Assembly: GCA_902797065.1 (NCBI GenBank) | Contig: CADBRK010000143.1 | Span: 1 to 17,750 of the forward strand | DNA from: an uncultured Ruminococcus sp. | GTDB taxonomy: Bacteria; Bacillota; Clostridia; Oscillospirales; Acutalibacteraceae | Direction: 5' to 3' | Length of the DNA stretch: 17,750 nucleotides | Shown: positions 13,408-17,750 of the stretch, in pieces | How the letters are laid out: each line of letters opens with the position of its first letter | Position numbering within the stretch: the stretch's first letter is position 1 | Notes under the pieces: model-generated | Told to the model about the DNA's origin: nothing | What the model saw: the letters and a program-made list of their open reading frames with translations, nothing else | The model's database searches: none | Made by a program: the position numbers and the translations under genes

Positions 13408-14793
13408 ATGGATAAGAAAAACGTATACCGTGACATCTACGATAAATATATTGCACCCACAAAAGTGGTCAGGAAAAACTACATCGGGATCGAGATCGAA
13501 ATGCCGGTTGTTGATCTGAGCGGGAACTGCGCGGATGAAAAAATGATACATGAGACGGCAGGCTTATTTGCCGAGAAATTCGGATTCGCTCCTTCGGGAT
13601 ATGACAACAATGGGGCTGTCACGTCTTTCAAAAAAGAAGAAAACGGTGATATACTGTCATTCGACTGCTCTTACTCAAATCTTGAACTGTCGTTCGGCAG
13701 AGCCAAAACTCTTTTCGAGGTACACGACCGTTTCAAAAGCTATTATACATTTCTTAACGACCGCTTTCATTCTCACGGCTGTACGCTAACCGGAATGGGT
13801 ATCAACCCGAATGCTGCAAACGTCAGGGGAAAGCCGATACAAAACGAGCGATACAGAATGCTTTATCACTATCTGCATTCATATAAAGAACGCGCCTCGG
13901 AGTTCGGGATCAGCTTCCATGACCGCCCGGACTTCGGTACATTCACAAGTGCGTCTCAGGTTCAGCTTGACGTCGGTTATGACCGACTGATAGACGTAAT
14001 AAATGTTACCGGATTGCTTGAACCCTACAAAGCTATGCTCTTTGCCAACTCATATCTTCCGGAGCATCCGCAGTACCTCTGCGTCAGGAATATGCTTTGG
14101 GAGCACAGCATGCAGGGCTACAACCCGCATAACGTGGGTATGTTCTCACTGCCTATACACAGTGTAACAGAACTTGTCGAATACATCGGGACACAATCCA
14201 TATACTGTACTATGCGCAACGGTAAATATATAGATTTCAAGCCCGTCAGAGTCAGTGATTATTTTGAAAGAGAAACGATACACGGTCAGTACTTCGACGG
14301 AAACGAATACCGCGAGATAACATTTAAGCCCGAAAAAAGCGATATTGATTACCTGCGCACCTTCAAGTTTGAAGACCTCACATTCAGAGGAACGATCGAA
14401 TACCGCAGCTCATGCTGTCAGCCAATAAAAGATGTGATGACAGTAGCAGCCTTCCACGCAGGGATAAACGAGCGCATTTCGGAGCTGAAGGAGCTGCTCG
14501 AAAACGATAAGGTCATCTACTCCCATGGCTACAGCCCCACGGAACTTCAGCAAATGTTCTCAAAAAGGAAATACCCCGATTTTGCCAAAAAATCGGATCT
14601 TTCAAAACAGCTTGTGCATATTCTGGAGCTTGCAGAAGACGGGCTTAAATTCAGAGGATACGGAGAGGAAGTATTCCTCGCACCGTTGTTCGAGCGTGCC
14701 GAACGCTTGACAAATCCCGCAAGAGAAATGGTAACAGGGATAGAAAACGGCGTAAATATGAGGGATTTCATAGAGAAGTATGCGGCGCTGTAA
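13408..14793 (+). CDS. Glutamate-cysteine ligase homologue, plant-type/EgtA (GCS2) family
   Basis: The 461-residue protein has the fold signatures of the plant-type/EgtA carboxylate-amine ligases, which join the gamma-carboxylate of glutamate to an amine using ATP. GIEIEMP (27-33) is the first metal-binding glutamate strand. SNLELSFG, then the helix before LTGMGINPN, FTSASQVQLDV and LFANSYL follow family order. GTIEYRSSCCQP is the later substrate/metal region. I chose ATG 13408 because GGAGG (13396-13400) lies 7 nt upstream; in-frame ATGs at 13402 and 13375 have no suitable site. It has its own perfect promoter. Its 3' end overlaps the convergent hydrolase gene by 26 bp. The amino-acceptor is unknown; cysteine is only one possibility, since relatives ligate other amines. 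A GshA-type ligase of a different family is encoded nearby, so simple redundancy is questionable. Confidence 0.8.
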   Translation: MDKKNVYRDIYDKYIAPTKVVRKNYIGIEIEMPVVDLSGNCADEKMIHETAGLFAEKFGFAPSGYDNNGAVTSFKKEENGDILSFDCSYSNLELSFGRAKTLFEVHDRFKSYYTFLNDRFHSHGCTLTGMGINPNAANVRGKPIQNERYRMLYHYLHSYKERASEFGISFHDRPDFGTFTSASQVQLDVGYDRLIDVINVTGLLEPYKAMLFANSYLPEHPQYLCVRNMLWEHSMQGYNPHNVGMFSLPIHSVTELVEYIGTQSIYCTMRNGKYIDFKPVRVSDYFERETIHGQYFDGNEYREITFKPEKSDIDYLRTFKFEDLTFRGTIEYRSSCCQPIKDVMTVAAFHAGINERISELKELLENDKVIYSHGYSPTELQQMFSKRKYPDFAKKSDLSKQLVHILELAEDGLKFRGYGEEVFLAPLFERAERLTNPAREMVTGIENGVNMRDFIEKYAAL

Positions 14794-15637
14794 CGGAGCG
14801 TGCAAAATCATTTACTGCGGCGTATAATTCTTCGCTTCTGTCAGGCTGATGTGACAGATACGCTATTACAAGCTTTTGCTTCGGGTATATAATACAGCGC
14901 TGCCCCCATTTGCCGACCATAGAAAAATGATCGTCTGCTGCTCGGAAAAAGTAACCGTAGCCGTCGCCTCTGTTTGTTGTGATATGCCCGGCGACCGCTT
15001 CATCTATTTGCTCCGACGGAATAATTACCCTGCCGCTGCAAATGCCGTTTTCAAGATAGAGTATGCCTAATTTCGCAAGCTCGGAGACCGAAAGGCTCAT
15101 ACCCGTAGCGCCGTAAAAATACCCTTCCGGAGATTTTGCGTAAGGCGGATCGGGAATACCGAGAGGTTCAAACAAACGGCTGCCGAGATATTTTATCAGC
15201 GGTTCACCGACGGCATTTTCCAACGCAGCGGAAACAAAATAGGCAGGAATGTTCGAGTAGTGAAACGATGTATCAGAAAAATCAGCATTGATTGATAAAC
15301 ACGTTTCAAGCCAATCATCTCCGTAAGGCCGAAAAGGATATTCGCCTGCCGTCATTGTAAGAAATCTTTTGAAAGGCATTCGCGAAAAATCACGACCCAT
15401 TATTTTCTTATATCGTCCCGGCAGAAGTTCGGAGAGCGGAGTTTCCGCAGTTAAAATTCCCTCGGCGCACGCAATAGAAAACGCCGCAGATGTAATGGAT
15501 TTTGTGACGGAGTAGATCGGGTAACGCTCGGCTTTTCCGACGTCATAATGATATATCGTTTCGCCGCCGCAGTATATTTCCATGGCATAAATATCAAGTT
15601 TTTCCGCCTTCAGGCGGTCTATAAAATAACCGTACAT
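14768..15637 (-). CDS. Serine hydrolase of the beta-lactamase/S12 family
   Basis: The 289-residue enzyme has the three serine-hydrolase motifs of the class C beta-lactamase-like fold: SVTK (43-46) with nucleophile Ser43 and Lys46, YSN (127-129), and KWG (243-245) in place of the usual KTG/HxG. No signal peptide or transmembrane helix is present, so it should be cytoplasmic. That is unusual for a cell-wall enzyme and argues for an esterase, amidase or peptidase acting on a small molecule. ATG 15637 follows GAGGAGG. It is convergent with the EgtA-like ligase (26-bp overlap) and divergent from the GshA-like gene (57 bp), thus embedded between the two ligases. A link to gamma-glutamyl metabolism is suggested by position only. 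Confidence 0.85.
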   Translation of the reverse strand: MYGYFIDRLKAEKLDIYAMEIYCGGETIYHYDVGKAERYPIYSVTKSITSAAFSIACAEGILTAETPLSELLPGRYKKIMGRDFSRMPFKRFLTMTAGEYPFRPYGDDWLETCLSINADFSDTSFHYSNIPAYFVSAALENAVGEPLIKYLGSRLFEPLGIPDPPYAKSPEGYFYGATGMSLSVSELAKLGILYLENGICSGRVIIPSEQIDEAVAGHITTNRGDGYGYFFRAADDHFSMVGKWGQRCIIYPKQKLVIAYLSHQPDRSEELYAAVNDFARSVTAPHTSL

Positions 15638-15656
15638 AGTATTCGCCTCCTCTTAG

Positions 15657-15685
15657 ATTATACTGCTGTGCTTCGGTTTTTACAA
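15657..15685 (-). promoter_or_regulatory. Candidate hydrolase promoter in a 57-bp divergent gap
   Basis: On the minus strand TTGTAA (15685-15680) and a perfect TATAAT (15662-15657) are 17 nt apart, which would give a near-leaderless transcript beginning at the AGGAGG. On the plus strand TATACT (15659-15664) overlaps the same bases and could serve the ligase gene, although its -35 region is poor. Shared bases would make the two directions mutually exclusive. Confidence 0.35.
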
Positions 15686-15694
15686 GGAGGAATT

Positions 15695-16828
15695 ATGGAT
15701 AACATATTATATAAAGGAAAATTCGGTCTGGAGCGTGAAACGCTCCGCATTGACAAAAACGGCGCTCTCGCAGGAACTCCTCACCCGTTCGCACCGGACG
15801 AGCATATCACACGCGATTTTTGCGAAAATCAGGTAGAGTTGATAACGCCTGTGTGCAGTTCTATAGACGAAGTTCTTTTTGAGCTTAAAAAGCTTGATGA
15901 TCGCACGGCGAAAACGCTTTCAAAACAAGGTGAAAAACTATGGCTGTACAGCAATCCGCCGCATATCGAAAACGAGGACGACATACCGATCGCTGTTTTT
16001 AAGGGCGCACAGAGCGCCAAAAGCGATTACCGGCACGCCTTGAAGCTGCGCTACGGAAAAAGGCTCATGCTGCTTTCGGGCATTCACTTCAACTTCTCGT
16101 TTTCAAGCGAATTTCTTGATGATCTTTCCGGAAATAAAGCGGACAGAGTGTTTACCGACGCACTCTACCTTCGGCTTTACAAGCAGCTTATGCGCCACAG
16201 CTTTGTGCTTGTGCTGCTTACATCGCAAAGCGCATATTACGACAGATCGTTTGATAAAGACGGTGATAAGGGCGTTGTGCTGAGCAAATATTCATCTGTC
16301 AGGAACAGTGAGCGCGGTTATTTCAATCCTTTTGTTCCGATACTCGACCACACCGACATTGAAAGCTTTTGCGGCAGCATTGACGAATACATACAAAAAG
16401 GCATGCTGTTTTCGGCAAGCGAATTGTACCTGCCGGTAAGAATGAAACCCAAGGGTGAAAACAGTCTTGCCGCACTGCGCAATAACGGCGTCGATCACAT
16501 CGAGCTTAGAATGTTCGACCTTGATCCGAAAGCGCCGCTCGGGATCGACTATCGTAACCTGAAATTTGCATATCTTTTGATGATCTACCTGCTCACGCTG
16601 CCGGATTTTGAGTTTACGGAAGAGCTGCAAAAGCAGGCGATCGCAGATCACCAAAAAGCGGCTCTGCTATATCCCGAAGCCGGGATCGTTAAGCGAGCCG
16701 AGACAATATTATCGAAAATGTCGGAGCATTTTTCCGACAGCAGCGACGCAAAAGCAGTAATAGATTACGAATCATCGAAGCTTTATCGGAACGTTGAAGA
16801 TAGATTCGAAAATTATTATCGGGGGTGA
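15695..16828 (+). CDS. gshA: Glutamate-cysteine ligase, GshA/GshAB N-terminal type, without ATP-grasp domain
   Basis: This 377-residue protein resembles E. coli GshA and the ligase half of streptococcal GshAB, which make gamma-glutamylcysteine from Glu, Cys and ATP. Matching blocks in order are FGLERETLRID (10-20) with TPHPF, the glutamate-binding ENQVELITPV (44-53), LWLYSNPP, SGIHFNFSFS (128-137), the SVRNSERGYFNP region, and IELRMFDLDPKAPLGID with the later RNLKFAYL. ATG 15695 follows AAGGAGG by 4 nt; an in-frame start at 15548 lies inside the opposing hydrolase gene and is rejected. At 377 residues it is clearly shorter than E. coli GshA (518) and lacks the C-terminal ATP-grasp half of GshAB; no gshB is seen here. 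Its stop is 5 nt from the amidotransferase start, indicating translational coupling. Confidence 0.85.
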   Translation: MDNILYKGKFGLERETLRIDKNGALAGTPHPFAPDEHITRDFCENQVELITPVCSSIDEVLFELKKLDDRTAKTLSKQGEKLWLYSNPPHIENEDDIPIAVFKGAQSAKSDYRHALKLRYGKRLMLLSGIHFNFSFSSEFLDDLSGNKADRVFTDALYLRLYKQLMRHSFVLVLLTSQSAYYDRSFDKDGDKGVVLSKYSSVRNSERGYFNPFVPILDHTDIESFCGSIDEYIQKGMLFSASELYLPVRMKPKGENSLAALRNNGVDHIELRMFDLDPKAPLGIDYRNLKFAYLLMIYLLTLPDFEFTEELQKQAIADHQKAALLYPEAGIVKRAETILSKMSEHFSDSSDAKAVIDYESSKLYRNVEDRFENYYRG

Positions 16829-16833
16829 TAAAA

Positions 16834-17583
16834 ATGTGTGAGCTGTTCGGCTTTTCGGGGCGCACCAAAACAGACCTTACGGATCATCTGAAAACATTTT
16901 TTTCACACAGTGAAAAGCACCCGCACGGGTGGGGCATGATGTATGACGGCTGCATTGTAAAGGAACCGGTCAAGGCGTCTCAAAGCGAGCTGCTGCCTCG
17001 TTTGCTGAGCAATATCGAGCCGCAAAAAACCATGCTTGCACATATCCGCTATGCAACCGTAGGCAGTATCAGAAAAGAAAATTGCCATCCGTTCTCACTC
17101 ATAGATATTTCCGGACGAAAGTGGACAATGGTACATAACGGCACGATTTATTCCGGCAAAGATACCTATAAATTCCATAAAACACAGCAGGGCGACACGG
17201 ACTCCGAACGGCTTTTTCTCTCTTTTATCGACACAATGAACGAGAAGGTGTGCAAAAGCAGATTATCGGAAAGAGAACGCTTTAATACCGTGAGCAGGTT
17301 TATTGCCGATCACGCGCCCCGGAACAAGCTGAATCTGATACTGTTCGACGGAGAACTTCTGTATGTTCATAAAAACATGAAAAATTCACTGAATTATAAA
17401 TACAATGAAAACGGCGTGCTGATCTCGACTTCACCGCTTGACGATACCGGGTGGAACCCCTTCCCCATGACGCAGGTCATCGCCTTCAAAAACGGCGACG
17501 AGATATACAGAGGGGAGCGTCACAAGGGTGTATTTATACCGACACTCGAGTACATAACTGCACTCGACGCTATGAATATATAA
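16834..17583 (+). CDS. Class II glutamine amidotransferase (YafJ/EgtC/Dug3-like)
   Basis: The 249-residue protein has the N-terminal nucleophile glutaminase fold. Removing Met1 exposes Cys2 of MCELFGFSG as catalytic nucleophile. Other expected elements are HGWGMMYDG (31-39), HIRYAT with Arg72, NCHPF (83-87) and VHNGTI with Asn102-Gly103. I chose ATG 16834 because it places Cys at position 2 with GGGGGTG 6 nt upstream; an upstream GTG (16825) would bury the cysteine. No synthase or transferase domain is attached. Free-standing members such as EgtC and the Dug3 subunit hydrolyse gamma-glutamyl bonds, whereas the role of YafJ is less clear. Coupling to a gamma-glutamylcysteine ligase favours a gamma-glutamyl amide hydrolase, but this is inference. 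Its TAA overlaps the terminal repeat of the following element. Confidence 0.85.
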   Translation: MCELFGFSGRTKTDLTDHLKTFFSHSEKHPHGWGMMYDGCIVKEPVKASQSELLPRLLSNIEPQKTMLAHIRYATVGSIRKENCHPFSLIDISGRKWTMVHNGTIYSGKDTYKFHKTQQGDTDSERLFLSFIDTMNEKVCKSRLSERERFNTVSRFIADHAPRNKLNLILFDGELLYVHKNMKNSLNYKYNENGVLISTSPLDDTGWNPFPMTQVIAFKNGDEIYRGERHKGVFIPTLEYITALDAMNI

Positions 17584-17694
17584 CAAACGTCGATGTCCCC
17601 CGCCTCTGTAGGCGGCGGGTTCCATACGTCCGTCGGTGGTGGGTTAAAATCCCCCACCGACGTCCGAAGGAGCTAAAGCTCCCCGACGTTTGTT
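17582..17694. mobile_element. 113-bp hairpin-rich element with 11-bp perfect inverted ends (MITE/PATE or IS end candidate)
   Basis: AACAAACGTCG (17582-17592) and its exact complement CGACGTTTGTT (17684-17694) bound three internal hairpins: CCGCCT-CTGT-AGGCGG (17600-17615), a long stem with one bulge (17631-17643 with 17651-17662), and GGAGCT-AA-AGCTCC (17669-17682). No clear target duplication is visible. There is no U tract, so it is not a simple terminator. It could be a miniature element or the structured right end of an IS200/IS605-type element continuing off the window. Confidence 0.6.
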
Positions 17695-17703
17695 GACGTC
17701 GTC

Positions 17704-17742
17704 GCTCGCTCCAATCAAGCGAGCTTGTTGGAGCTTAGCTCC
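17704..17742. repeat. Alternative hairpins at the window end
   Basis: GCTCGCT (17704-17710) pairs with AGCGAGC (17718-17724), and GGAGCT/AGCTCC (17730-17742) forms a second stem that repeats the sequence of the stem at 17669-17682. A competing pairing, GCTCCAA (17708-17714) with TTGGAGC (17728-17734), excludes both. The sequence ends 8 bp later, so the full structure cannot be judged. Confidence 0.55.
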
Positions 17743-17750
17743 TCGTTTAA

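Noticed and set aside
15548..15694. N-terminal extension of the GshA-type ligase
   Set aside because: It overlaps the opposing hydrolase gene, and AAGGAGG sits at 15684 for ATG 15695, where family similarity begins.

Overview
The window looks like a chromosomal segment of a low-to-mid GC Gram-positive, most likely an anaerobic gut Clostridia of the Ruminococcus/Oscillospiraceae kind. This is an inference from strong AGGAGG ribosome binding sites, consensus sigma-A promoters with 17-nt spacers, a Gram-positive LexA, a membrane-anchored HtrA, the rplM-rpsI operon, and a secreted wall-type protein ending in a TG-D/hydrophobic/RRRR anchor. No rRNA, tRNA, CRISPR array or transposase gene is visible.

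Left part (1-7260, all genes on the minus strand). The window opens in a 99-bp tandem repeat able to fold into hairpins. Then come an overlapping HAD phosphatase / UPF0178 pair, a strong intrinsic terminator with a 17-nt homopolymer tract, and a small two-helix membrane protein with an A-tract-rich promoter. Next is an envelope-stress operon transcribed as response regulator -> histidine kinase -> HtrA protease, where kinase and protease genes overlap by ATGA. Upstream of it lies a LexA -> CYTH-domain operon with a diverged SOS box over the lexA -35 region.

Middle (7282-12380). A 1395-residue secreted protein has a signal peptide, about 700 residues of unrecognised Tyr/Asn/Ser-rich sequence, a fibronectin-like segment, two DUF11-like domains, a long Thr-Glu / Ser-Glu-Pro-Asp-Lys-Pro stalk and a C-terminal anchor with a non-canonical VKTGD motif. 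It is divergent from rplM-rpsI across about 900 bp of AT-rich non-coding DNA that holds nested, MITE-like inverted repeats and a short structured rplM leader.

Right part (12380-17750). After rplM-rpsI and its terminator, a perfect promoter drives a plant-type/EgtA-like glutamate-cysteine ligase homologue. It is followed by a convergent serine beta-lactamase-fold hydrolase, then by a divergent pair of tightly coupled genes: a second ligase of the GshA/GshAB type lacking the ATP-grasp half, and a class II glutamine amidotransferase with Cys2 exposed (EgtC/YafJ/Dug3-like). Two gamma-glutamyl ligase homologues of different families beside a possible gamma-glutamyl hydrolase is the most interesting arrangement here and may represent an undescribed gamma-glutamyl thiol or amide pathway; that is inference from family and context only. 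The window ends in a densely hairpinned element with perfect 11-bp terminal inverted repeats that abuts the amidotransferase stop codon.
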